A stretch of DNA of 64,000 nucleotides from Apteryx mantelli (Eukaryota; Chordata; Aves; Apterygiformes; Apterygidae), in contig NC_089994.1 in the NCBI RefSeq assembly GCF_036417845.1, positions 16,014,001 to 16,078,000 on the forward strand, in the 5' to 3' direction. Made by a program: the position numbers and the translations under genes. The notes under the pieces are model-generated. The model did not search any database, was not told the DNA's origin, and worked only from the letters and a program-made list of their open reading frames with translations. This document shows positions 33,444 to 46,753 of the stretch, piece by piece. Position 1 is the first letter of the stretch; every line of letters starts with the position of its first letter.

Positions 33444-36400
33444 AGAATTGTGGGGGTTTTTCCTTGTACTGTAAGGTGAGACTAGAACAGAGCCAAATGA
33501 ATTCAAGGGCAAATCTCTTGAAGTTAAAATATATTAATTAACGAAAAATGCTGTTCTGTTCCATATTTTGTTTTCCTTCGGGATCTCGGTTTCAATAAAT
33601 AGTCTCAGTTTATCAACCATGTGGAACGTCTTCAGCACCTCTGACTTGAAAGTGACTCTCCAGCGTTTTGGGGAAGACGTTGCTCTCTCGCTGCCCGATA
33701 CTGAAAAGCAGAAGACCTGCAGCAGGGGACGGGGGGGACGTTGCTTTTTGTTTCCACCTGTCCCGCCCTGCAGCCGAGGCTTCTTACCCAAGTCCTAAAT
33801 ATGGAAACTTTCTTTATTTCGCCCCTCTGGTTCTCTTGGCCTTTTCTCCATTGCCTTGGCTTGTTGTTTGCCTTTTAAAATTCCATTTGGAGTAATTAAA
33901 AAATAATTATCTTTATAATCACTCTTCAGAAAATAAATCCTCCCCCTGCCCTGTTTCCCCTTGGGGAATCATTTTACTATGGTAAAGGCACAGTTTAATG
34001 TTTTGGTTTTGCTTTGATAACTTCTCCGGTTCTCTCCCTCACAAGAACGCAGCGGAGATGGGCGCATGGCAAAAGCAGTCCCGCGAGTGACGCCGGGAGG
34101 CTGCTACCTGCCGGAGCCCCACAGCACGCCGCGGGCAGCCTGGAGCCGGGAGCCGGCCGAGCGCTGCTTCCCCGGGGCCTTGGGGAATCGCGGATCGTTC
34201 GCCAGATCCTTCACGATTCTCATGTGTTGCGCTTCTGCTTCAGCAATTTCAGAGGACTCCGATTTGCAAGAAGGGCTTTTCCTTGACCTTTTTAGTAACT
34301 AGGAGCGATACTTGCATTATGGCTGGCTGGCTGCGAATGGGTATGTGCTTTGCTAGCTTGGTCGCCCCCGGCTATGTTACTGAAATACTGCTCTGAATTA
34401 CTTGGTGTCTCCCACCGTCGAAGGAGTGATGTTTTAGTACAGCGAGTACCTGGGTTTCCGAGATGGACGGCAGCCGTCCTCTCTCCCAGCAAGCTCCTCG
34501 ACTCCAGTTGATGCTCCAAGACTGTAACTTCTTAACCAAAATTACTCTTTTAAAGTACGCTAGTTGGGTTTTAGTGCCCTGTCAGTGTTCCCAGTGCAGT
34601 TATGAGTGCACACTTCAAAACCAACCCAAGCTGTGTTTGTGCACTTACGTGTTTTTCTTGGTGAATGATGTATATTTGCTAGTTGGCACACTGCTGAATT
34701 ACTGTCCAACATTGATTTTTAGTTTGTATTTTAATATTAAATAAACATCTAATTCGATTCTTTCCTGCTGCCCAAGAACAATAATAGGTTCTGGGATATT
34801 ACATCAGCAATAATGTAGGTTTTAATCATATTGTGAGTTTCAAATTCTGTCCTTGTTCAAGATGTTTAGCCACCAGTGATGTGATTATTTTGCAGGGAAA
34901 GGCCAGAATAGCTGTCGTAAAGGAAGCTGGTGAAGGTCGGATTCTAAAATTAGAGCGCTGTGTTTTAAGCTATTCGGTGAAGACCTGTCCTGCCCGTCCC
35001 CAGCCACCTCCGCCCTGGGGCTTCTTCCAATCCAGGAGCAGGGTTGGGGAGAAGTTGGGGATGTTAGTTACTCTTTCCAGGCATTCACCCAGGCATTTCT
35101 ATGTTTTAGGGTTACAAAGGAGATGATAATTTACTCAAACACACTTCCAGGCTACACCAATACCCATTCAATTTTCATGGCATTTTGTATTCTTATTTGT
35201 AGTATTTTATTCACAATGGGTTGAGGGGAAAAAACAATCTTGGCTCCCAAGTGCAGCTCTCCTATTTGGGTGAAGAGGTTTTCCCACCATTGTGGATTAA
35301 TGCCAAGTACAATTTAACACTTTCAAATCTATCATTCAGCGGGCAGGATTGTTCCAAGGAATCCATCATCAGAAAACCTAACGTGGCTCCAGATGTCTTA
35401 ACATCCACATCTCTTAACAGCCTTGTTTTCTTTAATCAGCACTACAGCAAAAGCGAAAATAATTTCCTGACATACATAAGCAGCAAGTAGGTAAATCAGT
35501 TCAGATATTTCACTGCCTTTCCTTATAACCTCCCTTTATCTCCACCAAATTCTTTGCTGCTATTCCTATTCATATACTTTTTTTTTTTTTATTACATCCA
35601 GAAAAGTGAATTGTGAGTCAGAACTTATTTTTCAATCAAAATCCCTCCTCCATCTGCTGGAGCTCTTTAGGCTATTAGGCTATTTCTGTTCTATTGCAAC
35701 ACTGAGGAAAAAACTGAGCGTTGCTTTTAGTAAACTTCTCTAATAGAAAAAACAACCGGCTGGCTTGGGTGACCTGTGCAGCATGGGGCCGCTGGCCTGA
35801 TTCTGCGGAGGGGCAGCGAATCTGCAGTTCCAGATTAAATCAGTGGGAGGCCTGAATGCCCAGCGCTTCTGAAAATCAGACCAAGCCGCAAGAAACTGGG
35901 CCACGCGAAAGGAGTGTTTACTTGGGAAACGTGACTGCTCTTGCTGTGCACTTTGGACACCGTCTTACTACGTTTTTTTTTCTTCCTCTCCAATAAGCCC
36001 TTTTAAAATTATTTCCCTTAACACAGGCAAATCACCTTGTTCTGGGTTTGGGGACGACTAAGAGCTCCTAGAGCAGCAGCTGCTTGTGCAGCTACGTTCC
36101 CCGGCTCTCAGCCCCGTAGGTGCCTGTCGCCTTCCCCGCTGTGCTGGGTTTTGCCCAGGTCTCCAGCCCTTGTCGGGCTCTTGCGCTGCCCCCCGGGACC
36201 CCCGCGGGCCGCGTTTCTCTCTAATAACAAACCTTACAGCTCCTTCAGCTCTGAGATTTACCGGTTGGCGTATAAAGCCTTTATTCGTCCCTGTCTCTTA
36301 AAAAACAAGCAAGACTTTATTTGTCCCACTGGAAGGTTCCAGTAGCATTTGACTTGCCCTGGGAGCCTAAGCGCGACTGCGGCAGTGCAGGTGGTTTCCG
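33444..36400. other. MPHOSPH9-PITPNM2 intergenic region
   Basis: About 3 kb with no recognisable protein gene on either strand. It contains a CpG-rich patch at about 34040-34220, an AATAAA at 34740-34745, an old inverted-repeat relic at 35794-35882, and poly-T tracts. Confidence 0.75.
35794..35882. mobile_element. Ancient short TIR element (relic)
   Basis: The ends GGCCTGATTCTGCGGA and, reversed, GGTCTGATTTTCAGAA form an imperfect terminal inverted repeat (about 11 of 16). The inner part GCGCTTCTGAAAATCAG resembles a palindromic repeat I recall from turtle, crocodile and bird DNA. The family is not named with certainty. Confidence 0.45.
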
Positions 36401-36940
36401 CAAAACGCGCGTTTGCTGGCGAGCAGAGCTGCAGCCCCTTGGCTCGGGGGGGGGGGGCGCGGAGAAGTGCGGGACCCCCGGGCTGGGGCTGGAGAAGGTG
36501 CAGGTGCGGGGAGACGTGCGGAGACCTCCGAGAGGAGGCCCAAGGGCGCGAAGCTGCCGTGACTCGAGGCAGGGGCCTCTGCGCCGGGGCTGGGAGCTGA
36601 TGGCGTTCTGGATGTGCGGGGTGCGGAGGTGGCCAAAAAAAAGGGGGGGAGGGGGGGATTGACGGATATTTAGAACTTGGTCCAGCCCCTTTCGCTGCTG
36701 CCTTTCCCGAGCAAGGTGATTATTAAACCTTCAGGGATTTTAGGGAAGGGCGCGGGAGCGGCGGCAGCAGCCGGGCGGGGGCTGTTCCCGGTGCCGGCCC
36801 CGAGCTCGGCGCTCCCAGCTCTGCGGAGCCGCGGGGGAGCCGGGCCGGGGCGGCGGCGGCGCCGGACCCCCCCCCCGCTCCCCTCCCGTTCCCCCCCCGC
36901 TCCCTGCGCGGCGGCGGCGGCGGCGCGGCGCGGTGCGGGC

Positions 36941-36990
36941 CGGTGCGGGCCGGTGCGGGCTGGGCCGGGCCGGGCCGGGCCGGGCCGGCA
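36941..36990 (+). repeat. GC-only tandem repeats in CpG island
   Basis: CGGTGCGGGC repeats about three times and then GGGCC-type pentamers about five times. The tract is G-rich on the plus strand and likely to form quadruplexes. Confidence 0.85.
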
Positions 36991-37149
36991 GGCGGCGCCG
37001 CCGGGGCGCGCGAGGCGCCGGCCGGCGCGGGAAGGAAGCGGCGGCTCCCGCGGCGCTGGGCTCGGCGCGGGCGGGCGATAAAGCTGCCGGGGCGGCCGCG
37101 GGCGGGCAGCGCGGCGCCGGGCCCCCGCCTGCCCCCGCCGCTGCGCCGA

Positions 37150-37293
37150 GCCGCGGCCGCCGCCCGCCCCCGCCGCGGGCGAGGAGCCGCCGCCGCCGCT
37201 TCCCTTCCCGGCCCGGCCGCGGATTATGCCCGCGCAGCGGCGGCGTGTCGGCGGGCAGCGCCTCGGAGGCGGCGGCAGCAGCGGCAGCAGCCG
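37150..37293 (+). other. PITPNM2: PITPNM2 untranslated exon 1 (candidate)
   Basis: A strong donor, CAGCCG|GTGCGT, ends a CGG/CAG-rich stretch inside the CpG island. The exon end at 37293 is the best supported edge; the start is a guess. The gene name comes from synteny (MTRFR-MPHOSPH9-PITPNM2 in human). PITPNM2 makes a membrane-associated phosphatidylinositol transfer protein, but none of its coding sequence is in this window. Confidence 0.45.
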
Positions 37294-40200
37294 GTGCGTG
37301 GCGGGGCCGGGCCGGGCGGGCGGGGGCACCTGCCCGCGGCGGGGGCGGCCCGGGGGGGCGGGCGGGGAGCGGCCGCCGCGGCCGAGCTGGGGCGCTTCCC
37401 CCCCCCCCCGGGCCGGGGGCGCTTCTGCGGCGAAAGTTTCCCCCCGAGACGAGCCCGTGGCGGGCAGGGGAAATGTCCGTCTCCGTCGCGTCTCGCCGTG
37501 GAGGCGCTGGGCGCCGCAGCCCTGGCGGCGTTGTGCCTCAGCTGCTAATTATTGCACGAAAAATAGGAGATGTTTGTAGTCTTGCTTTTAAAATTGCCTG
37601 TCGGTGTGTTAACGTGGCCCTTGTTTGCATGTGTGTGTATGTGTTTGGTTTTTTTTTTAATCTGTGCCGGCGGGTTGCGGAAAGCACCTTTCTCCTCCAG
37701 CGTAGCCGACAGCTCGAATATCAGCGTTGCGTTCGGCAGCGAGAGATGGGCTTGCTCGGTACGCGGCGTTTCGTAACGGCGGCTGGAGCGTTTGCGGTGG
37801 GTCGCGCGCCCGCTGTGCGGGAAGCCGCGCCGGCAGCCCTGGCGCTCGCTAAGTTTAAGGCCTGAATGAACCCGGGCGCGCGACGTGCCTCCCTTTGGCT
37901 GCAGCCTGCTCGTCCTCCTTCCCGAGCTGCCGCTCTCCTGGGCCGCCGTCGCGATGGGTTTGGTCCCCGTGGGGTGGCCGGGCCTCGCGGCGGGAAGCCG
38001 GCGGTGGCAAGAGCCTCCTCGGCGGTGCAGCCCCGCGTGTGCCGAGGGCGAAGGTGCCTCGGCGCTGGCTCCCACGAGAGCCGCGGCGAGACCTGCATCG
38101 GCCTCTGCTCGCGCCAGCCCTTGAATGGCGAGAGCGCGTTTCCAGATGGACGAAACGCCTTTGCTTAGCTGTGACTGCGGGGGAGAAAAGGAAACCTGCT
38201 GAGCTTTTGGGCTGAGAGAGCCCCCTCTGCGGTCGGCGAGCTGCTGGATGAACGACTCGGGCGATCCGCCAAGCTCCTGCCATGACATCTCCCCTCCGGC
38301 GGGGAGGAGGAAGAGGTTTGGCTTTTAGGAAGGAAGAGGAACACTGCTCCCCTCGGGATGACGGGCAGCGGGAGGGATGCTCTGGGCCATGCCCCGCTCC
38401 CTCGGGAGCTTTGGGCCCGCTGATCCCTTCTTGCCCCCCTCCCTTGATGCCCCCATAAAATCAGGGGTCAGCTCCCGAGCTCTGTGGAGCACGGGTGAGC
38501 GCTGCTGCCCCGCGCCAGCAGGCTACGGGATGAATGGTTTTAGCTGCTTGTCGAGCCACGGGAGGGTTAATAGCGCTTCCTTCGCCTCCTCCCCAGCCCC
38601 TCTCGTCCCCCTGAAGACGCAGAAATGCCGAGTCGCTTAAGCCTGGGCTCGAGCATCATTAACTGAGCGGGGATGACCAGCCCCGGGCTCCTGGTCCAGC
38701 GTGCTGCCCTGCTCGCTGGGCACGCAGCCTGCTCCGTCCCCTGCGTTTCACGTTAAATGTCGTGACCGAGGCAAAGTTATTTAAGTCATGCATTTGAAAA
38801 AAAGCCTCTTCCTTTGTTAATTCTTGCTCTGAGATGAAAACTCCTGTCCTCTGTGCTCTCTGCGTCTGGAAGCAGCTAAATGGGTAATACGATGCCAAAA
38901 ACTGTCCTCGGTCTATAAAGATGTACTCTGCACATGCGAGTGGTTCAATAGGACAGCGGTAACAGATAAATCTTTCACAGCTCTCAGGACATCAGGACGT
39001 AGGAAGTGGTTTGACATCGTGTTGAAATATCTATGGCTTGTAGGTCTCCTCCTCCTCCTCCTGCGTGCTTGCTCCCTTTCCGTGCCCGAGCTTCTCACTT
39101 GTGCTATATTTTTATCGCGTGGTTTATTTTTGTCGTGACTGTGTTGTGCTCCCGAGTAACACAAGAAGACTGACTGCATTACCGAGTTCAGCGCTGGCTT
39201 CTGAGCGATGGGTTTTTTTTTTCCCCACTGTTGAATCGGCGGCCGCTGTCTGTAGGACGGTCGCTCCCGTCCTTCGGCAGACCTCATGCCTGCGCTGCTC
39301 CCTGCCTTGCTGTAGAGCCGGTGATTTTGACAGGTAACCGGCTCGCGGGCTTGGCCCCGAGTCGCTCGATAGCCGAAAAGCCTCCTCGGGACACACAAAA
39401 TAAAGAAGGGCGAAGCGCGAAGGGGCAGCTGCAGGCTTGCCCTCGCGTGCCGGTTCTCGCAGGAGCGCCGCTTTGCTGTCCTGGCAACGTGTGCCGGGCG
39501 CGGGAGCGTCTCCGAGAGGGGCAGAGGGGCGAAGCAGCGGCCGGGTCTGCGGGGCTGGAAGTGCGGCTTGTTGTGCTGCTTGGCTTTGGTAGAGCAGACT
39601 TCTGGTAGGCTGTTAGTTTTCATTAATCATATTTAAGTTTCTGTCACTAACTTTTTAATTAAAGGCATGGTTGATACCACTTTAATGAATGTACGGATGT
39701 TAAGCCATCTTCATGCATAAAAATGCTTTTTAATTCCCTTACTATTCCCTTTATGGCCCTTAGATGCTTTTGTTACCATTTAAACAGTCTACAGTAGCAG
39801 CTGTTTATCTTCTTATAACTTTTTTTTTTTTCCTCCTCTGTGTTCAGGAAACAGCAATGGTTTGAGTAAACAATTCCCTGGTATCCTTTAACAATAATTT
39901 TTAAGCAACTTGGCAAAAAGGGACATGACTGATGTCTAAATAGTGCACTCGGAGACTCTTCTTGCTGACAGCAGCCCTTAGCCTAAAGTAACTGCTAAAA
40001 GCTTTGCTTGTTCCTCCTTCTTGCGTGAGGTGGTGAGGAAAGTCAGAAGGCCTTGATGTATGGCTTTCGGTTATGGTGGATTTAGCGAGGATCTTTCCTC
40101 CAAACGATAATTTCTTCTAAAGTGTCCTTTCTATTTTGGGGTTGCTTCTGACTGTATTTCAATGCATTTGTCACTTGTTGTGCAACTAACAGCCAAAGCC

Positions 40201-43200
40201 TTTATTGTGATTTACCATCTGGCATGTGGGAGTTTTATCTAACTTCTCATTTACTTGACAGCAACCAGTTTGGAAAGACCTTGTCCTGATTTTATTTATT
40301 TTATTTTATTTATTTTTTTAATTCTCAAAAGTTGCAACTGGAAGTGTGGGGGGGTTGAATTTAAATAAGTAGTCTCTTTTTGTTCAGAATCTGTTACCGC
40401 TTCTGCGAGCTGGCAAAATAGAGCATCCCTTTCTTCAAGCAAACTAATTTTAAGAAGGACCCTCCGATTAGTCCGAAACAGCATTAATTTCCTCCCACTG
40501 TAAATCCGGTAAACTGTAAAGCCTGTCTGGGAAGCTTCAGGAGACGGCGCAGGAAGCTGGGGCTTGCTCCTGAATGCCGCTTGACTCCTGCCGTTCTTGC
40601 GTATTCCCAGCAATGACCCGGTCTAGGACCAGCACAATCCACTGAGAAACACTTCTCTTTGACATGATGTTTTTCTTTTAGGCTTCCTCTTATATGAGGG
40701 AGATGCATGATTTGGGCTGGGGGGAAGGAACAAACAATTTCTTCCTTTTCTTTTTTTATTTTCTTAGGGTGGAAAAGCAACCTGAGAAAAACACACTTTT
40801 CTTAATAGCTAATTTCTCTAAATTGTGAAGATTTCTTCTAGTTTAATTTTAAAGCTCGCTCATATAGGGCATGATGCAATTAATATTTCTGTGTATCCCC
40901 AAATTAGTAAGCTATGTCTAAATTTAATTCTGAGCCTGAAAGCATTCTTTTAAACAAAAATGTTCTGTAGCTTCCACTGTAAATGGGAGTGAAGTAATTA
41001 ATGTAGAGGAGGGGGAAATAAATAAAACATTTTTATTTTTAACTTTGTTTCCTGGGTATTGGAGGAAATCCAAATGCCACAGCATTGTACTGGGGCAGAA
41101 GAATCTCTGTGTGAACTCATCCACGAACTGAAAGGGAATCTGACTCTTCTAATTATAGTGTCCAAAGCCAAGAGTCCTATGAAACTTGAAGCGAGCAACG
41201 AGTATAATGAATGATATTTAGATGTTCTTACTAACACTAGAATAATAAAACAAATTAGCATTGGGCTAACTCGCATCCTGCCCCACCAGGGGAGTTTTAA
41301 TCACTAGAGCGCTTGGTCAATGCCCAACGCTCCTGAAGTCGTCTTCTGTATTTCCTGTAGGCAAGGTGTCTCGCAGGTGGGGGAAAAATGTCTCTTTAAA
41401 GATGACTGTGGGGATCCTGGGGGAATCTCCTGAGAGATGTCAGTGTCTGGAGACAGAGCTTTTCTCAGCAGCTTGCAGCCCTCCTCAGTATGTTTTACAC
41501 AGGGTCAAACTTCAAGGGGGAGAGGAAACAGGGGGTTGCCTATGGAAGTGGAGACAAATGGTTATTGAACATATGTGGTACAGGGAGCTATGGGACTTAC
41601 CATGAAAGAGCAGGAAGAAATCTAATGAGTGTAGGGTAAAACCTGCTCTGGGGAACCTGGGAATGTCTGAGGAGATCTCTGCAAGGAGGAGGTCCTGGCT
41701 TCCTGATGCAGGACCATTCAGGAGGAGAAGTTTGGTGCTTCTTGCCGCCTCACCTGAGCTCACCCTTCCATATGCAGGGGATAGTAGCAGGGGACGGTGT
41801 GTAATTGCGATTGACTTGTGTGTGATGTCTGCCACAGCGCAGGACGATGAATGGTTTGGAAAGCTGCAGCTGAGCTGCTGGACCTCGCAGAGGGCTCTTG
41901 AGTTCAGAAACATGCCAGGGCCATTGCTCCTGTGACCCCCCCCCGCCGCTGCCTTATGCAACAGCTCCTACCGGCTGCTCGGCTCTGCAGCGGTGATGCC
42001 GGAGAGGGCAGGAATGGAAAGCAAATACTTCCACTGATTAAGAAATAGGCTGGGCAGAACATAGCTGCCTGCGCAGGAATATGGGCAACCTGAGCAGCAG
42101 TTGGGTCTTCTCGTAATCACTTGCAGCAAAAGCTTCTCTTTCTTCAGCTTCTCCTTTCTTGGTTGGTGCTTGATGACTCCAAATTGGCTTTTTCTTCTGG
42201 CTTCTAACAGCCTCCAGAAAATCTTGCTTGGGCAGAGCAGAAGAGCTGCAACATCCAGAGATCTGAGTCCTTGTGGACCTCAAGATCTTCCACAAAGAGA
42301 AAAATCTGAGAGTCCTTGGGTAATGTGGAGTCTGCCCAGATCCACAGTCTGGGCTTGGCCACGTTTGGACGGCTGTGCTCAGTGAGCGCCATGACATTAT
42401 AAGCAGGAAGCTTAAAACTCTCCTCTGCAGGAAAGGAATTGAGCCTAGGTAACTTGGAGAGACTCCTTCAAAGTGGTGAGGAAAAGCAGTTCACCGCTAA
42501 TCCCTTCTGGTCATTTAAACAGCTCGGTTTCCTGTTGGAGACCACACGGTGGCATTTCTACTTGGATTTTTATTTTCTCTTTATCGGTTCATATCGTCTG
42601 GCGTGGGGCAGGGGAAGATCCGGACAGCCCGGTAAAGCGACAGGTTGTGCCTGGCTAGAAGGGGGCCTCCGATCATTACAGCACCACCGGGAGAACTTAG
42701 GAAAGATAACAGAGAACGAACAGCTGAAGGCTTTGTAATTCATGTTGTGGCTGCGGTCCATGTAATGGATAGGGAAGTCGACTGATTTGTTTGGATTGCC
42801 GGTGCTTACATAACTATAGCTTAGCTTCGGGACACTAGTTCAAGCAAATCAGCTGACTTAACCCATGGAGCAATGACCTCCAAAGGCGTTTCTCTTTAAC
42901 AGCGCGATAACCGACTTGGGAGGTGGGAATGTGTCATAACATCAGCATGCGGAGTGCTCTGTCGTATCTTGGCGTCTCAGCGGCAAGGCCTTGTTATCTC
43001 CGGTTCCAAGGAAGTTTGATGTTTGCATGACTGTTAACTTTAGATGTGTAGCAAGGCCTTAATTCCATTAAGTGCTTTAAAAGGTGATGGAAGGATTTCA
43101 GGCTTTTATAGTACAGCCGTGGTAAACTATAGTTCGGCTTCTGCTGTGTGTCTTGTACTGGTTAGTCATAAGGAATCTCATTCAGGACTTAGTGAATCAC

Positions 43201-44643
43201 ACTGGGACTTTTTTTTAGATGACTTGAGCTGGAGTCGGAGAGTTACGCCATCGTGGGGAACCCTGCAGGGCTGTGGACATCTCTTAAGAAGTAAAAAACG
43301 ATGCTGTGCTGCCATCAGTTGTTAGACGCTTGGAATGAACAAAGAAACAATTTTTATAAATGTCTCCCTATATATAGGCATATGGCGTAAATATGTTTTA
43401 TGTACGTCAGAAGACAGTACAATGGTTATAAATGCGCTTGTGATAGTAATTTGTTTTAAAATCAATGCTGTAATTTAGGTAACCTCCTTCTAGAGGTAGA
43501 AACACTGAGGAATCATTTTTCTCTGTGTGGGTGGTTTACCTACTTTAATGCAACTCTTCCCTTTTTTTCCCCTCTTTTTTTAAGAAGGAAATAGACATTT
43601 TATATTTATCATATCAGATGAAATTGAGATCTAAATATTTACATCTTTTTGCTGGATCTGAGGTTGAGAACCAATTGTAGGCGTTGCCAAGCTGTTTAGT
43701 TGTCTCCTTCACTGAGTAGGTTGATTTTTTTCCTTTGGGTGGTGGAGAGATGGAGCCTCATATTTCTCTTTATTATTCTCTCGTCAGTCTCTGCAGCTGG
43801 AAGCGCTTCCCTCTGTGGGCTGCTTGACCTGGCATTATGTTCGGAGGGTGTTCTAGCCTAAACATGCCGCGAGCTGAACGCGCGTTATCTCCCGCAGAAC
43901 GCAGAGTTAGCTGCAAACTGTGAAAGTGGAGAGGGAGTTCAGGATACGAATATGTAAATAACTCGGGGATAGCTTGTAAAAGAGAACAGAAGGGGAGGAA
44001 GAAAGGCCTCGTGTTTGCTTTTTCCCCGTCATCCTCGTCTCTTCTCTAGCACTCTCCGTGGCTGAGGTTCAACTCTCTCCACAAACAAAGGTGGAGGATC
44101 ACGTCTGTTTTCTGCAAGGGTAAACCAGTAGCCGACATGTGAAATGTTGCAGGTTGCAAGTCGGTAGAAAAGACGGTAGAAGAACCAGAGCTTTCTGCCT
44201 CCAGTTTTCTTCTGACTTTCTGCCCAAACCCAGCCTCCTGGGCTGTGCTAGCATGCGTGCTTAGTCTTGTAAGCGACCAGGCAGGCTGCTGCTCTTTGGG
44301 CATGTCTGGCATGGTGCTCTCAGGCCTCTGATCCTGCCTGTTGTGTAGGTCCACCAAAGCCAGCAGATGAACATGAGAATACCAGACAGCTTGTTTGTTT
44401 TCCTTCTCTCCCTTGTTTTTAAACATTGTTCGTGCAGGCTCTTGGGATCCATTATTTGTCTAAACCTGTATCTGGATTGTAAAGTATTGCTGAAAATTTA
44501 ACTTCTACAGATGGTAAATGTCTTCCAGTGAATATCTTCAAAAATGCATTTAGCATGGACGCAATGTATTCTTTGTCTGTTTTGGGACTACAGAATAATT
44601 TTTAATACTGTCTGTTGCTTACATTTAATTCCTATAAATAGTG

Positions 44644-44671
44644 TTTTTTTTTTTTTTTTTTTTTTTTTTTT
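44644..44671. repeat. Poly-T run (28 T)
   Basis: An uninterrupted run of 28 T. On the minus strand it is a poly-A tract, but the sequence before it is not a recognised retrocopy. Confidence 0.9.
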
Positions 44672-46411
44672 GATAAGTCACCTCTAACACTATTGCTGTC
44701 AGAGGAAAGTTCATATTTGGGCAAGCCTACTTGAAGCCTTAAACTTTTTAGTACAGCTTGCGTGTGTTGCTTGTGGCTTCCCAGTTTTAATCTGTCATTG
44801 TGTTTAGAAGAGCAAGAGATGGTTTGACTTGCCCACAGAGGATGTGCACTCTGCCTCTGCTTGACAGTCTGCTCAGACAAATGGTAGCATTGGAAATTCA
44901 GCATCAAGAAAAATCTTGATAGTAAAACTTTTCTTCTTTAGAGTTAATGTCTTATAAACTGACTTTTAACAGCAGTAATATTCATGCAAATCTGTAAGAA
45001 AAACTGCTCACTGAATTTTGTAGGTGCTTTTCCTTCTGTGCCTGGTCTCTGGTGGACCTTATCAGGACATGGGCCAGATCTGGTGCATCATAGCTGTAAA
45101 AACTTCTGGACTGTCTAGGCAGAGAGGATATAGGGGAAAGCCTTCTCCTGCTCTCCTCCTCGGTAAGATAGCCCCAGCAGAAAAGCAGCTAAAGAGGAGA
45201 TTTCATTGTCTAATGGAGCATCTGTATTATTAAAGGTAGGTAGGTTAAAGCTTCTCTTACTTACTCTGTATGTCTTTTTGTTGACAAAAGTTGTGTGTTA
45301 GTCCTTGTTAGCAAAGTAGAACTGAAGAACGAGATTAGAATGTTTTTATCTTAAGCATCGTTACCAAAATCATCAGCTAAACTGTATTGAGAGTCTGCTT
45401 TTGTTCCTGGTGCTCTACAGGCAGAGTATAACTTGACCTCCCCTTCTTCCTAAATCAAGTCTACAGCACCAGCAGCTCGGAGAGGCACCTTCTGGTTATG
45501 AACAGGTTTGGAGTCACCAGAAAGTAATCTGGGAGACAATGTCAGTTTTACAACTGTTTCTGAGAATTGCATTTTTATTGTTCCTACCAAGTGCTCTGCA
45601 GAGGTCTCTTGCAGTGGATTTGTAGATCCCTGCACAGTTCAGCTAACTTGCTGGGTTTTCTTCTTCTTCTTTTTTTCTTTTTTTTTTTGGGGGGAGGGGG
45701 GGCAAGGGTGTTGGTTTAGTGGGAAGGAATTTGGGCCATGTAATTATTTGTGTCCAAGCTCAGGTTTACATTGCCATGATGTCTTATTTGTAGAAGCTGT
45801 GGGTAAACAACATAAACCCCAGTAAGATTTTTTTTTTTTCTTTGATAGGCGATTCAGATTTCATATTGCGGGTGTAAACTTGGTTGCTGTTTATTACAAC
45901 CTATAACACAGAGGTATTGCTTGAACAATGCTCTACTGTAACTAGCTGTAGAGCTAGGTAGTAGGTGAGGGATTTCTAGCAGATGTTTCAGCAAGGAAGA
46001 CTACTTTCTTATGTGGTTAAAACTGCAATGTAAATCTTGCTAGAGTTTGCCTTTAGGGACAGTTGTAAAGCAAATTCCCTAAAGGCCTAAAACCCCTCTA
46101 ATAAGGGTCAACAGGGCAGGCTCCTAAATTATGAATGTAAGCCGTGGCATCCCCTGGAGAGGGGAGATGCATCTGATCCCTAGGTTTATCCCACTTGAAA
46201 AGGCACAAAGCTTGTGTTTCTCCACGGTGCAATTAAGGGTTGGATAGACCCTAGCAAACATACATGGGTAAGGCAGGGGAAGAGGCTGATACCACGACAA
46301 ACTGCTTGTGTTGGAAATGATTTCTGAATTGCTCTGTGCACATGGCGCTTACTGGTGTTGCACCCTGATTTTTGAAGGCTTTGACTTTGACTTTTTGCAG
46401 AGTGGGCGCTC

Positions 46412-46436
46412 TTTTATTTTATTTTATTTTATTTTT
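46412..46436. repeat. (TTTTA)5 microsatellite
   Basis: Five consecutive TTTTA units, with a weaker TTTA/TTTTA tract of the same kind near 40290-40318. Confidence 0.85.
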
Positions 46437-46753
46437 CTTCATTAAATTGCTCTGTGGAGGTGACAGCTGCCGTGGGCTAGGCAATCCTCTGGGCGAGGAG
46501 GCTCGAGCCTGGGGGAGGCCAGAGGCACAGCCCGGTGCTTGTTCAAGCTTTCTCCTTGCCGTCGGTGTGGCTGCAGCCGCCGCGAGCGCCCGGCTGGGAT
46601 AGCTTGAGCAGTCACTAAAGGCTGCGTAAGCACAGCCAGGCGCTGCGGAGCCCAGGGCTTCGCGTTGCTGTTATTGTACTGTATTCCATCTGGAGGTGGC
46701 AAAAACGGCCCTCGCGGGGTTTCTTTATCTTAAAGCTGTCAAGAAGTGCAGAA

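Larger units (their letters stand above)
36420..38110. promoter_or_regulatory. PITPNM2: CpG island, probable PITPNM2 promoter
   Basis: An extremely GC- and CpG-rich block (core 36730-37460) with GC boxes, CGG/GCC runs and a GGGCC pentamer tract at about 36960-36987. Weaker CpG enrichment continues to about 39600. Its plus-strand donor at 37293/37294 and its place directly after the MPHOSPH9 3' end, in the same orientation, fit the PITPNM2 promoter by human gene order. Long open frames across it on both strands come from the composition and are not genes. Confidence 0.75.

Noticed and set aside
36670-38288. Open frames of 200-310 codons on both strands of the CpG island
   Set aside because: Ala/Gly/Arg/Pro-only content, overlap on both strands and lack of any known motif are what very GC-rich DNA gives by chance.
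44632-44907. Possible minus-strand processed retrocopy ending in the 28-nt A tract
   Set aside because: The 260 bp before the tract match no gene or SINE I recognise, and I see no target-site duplication.
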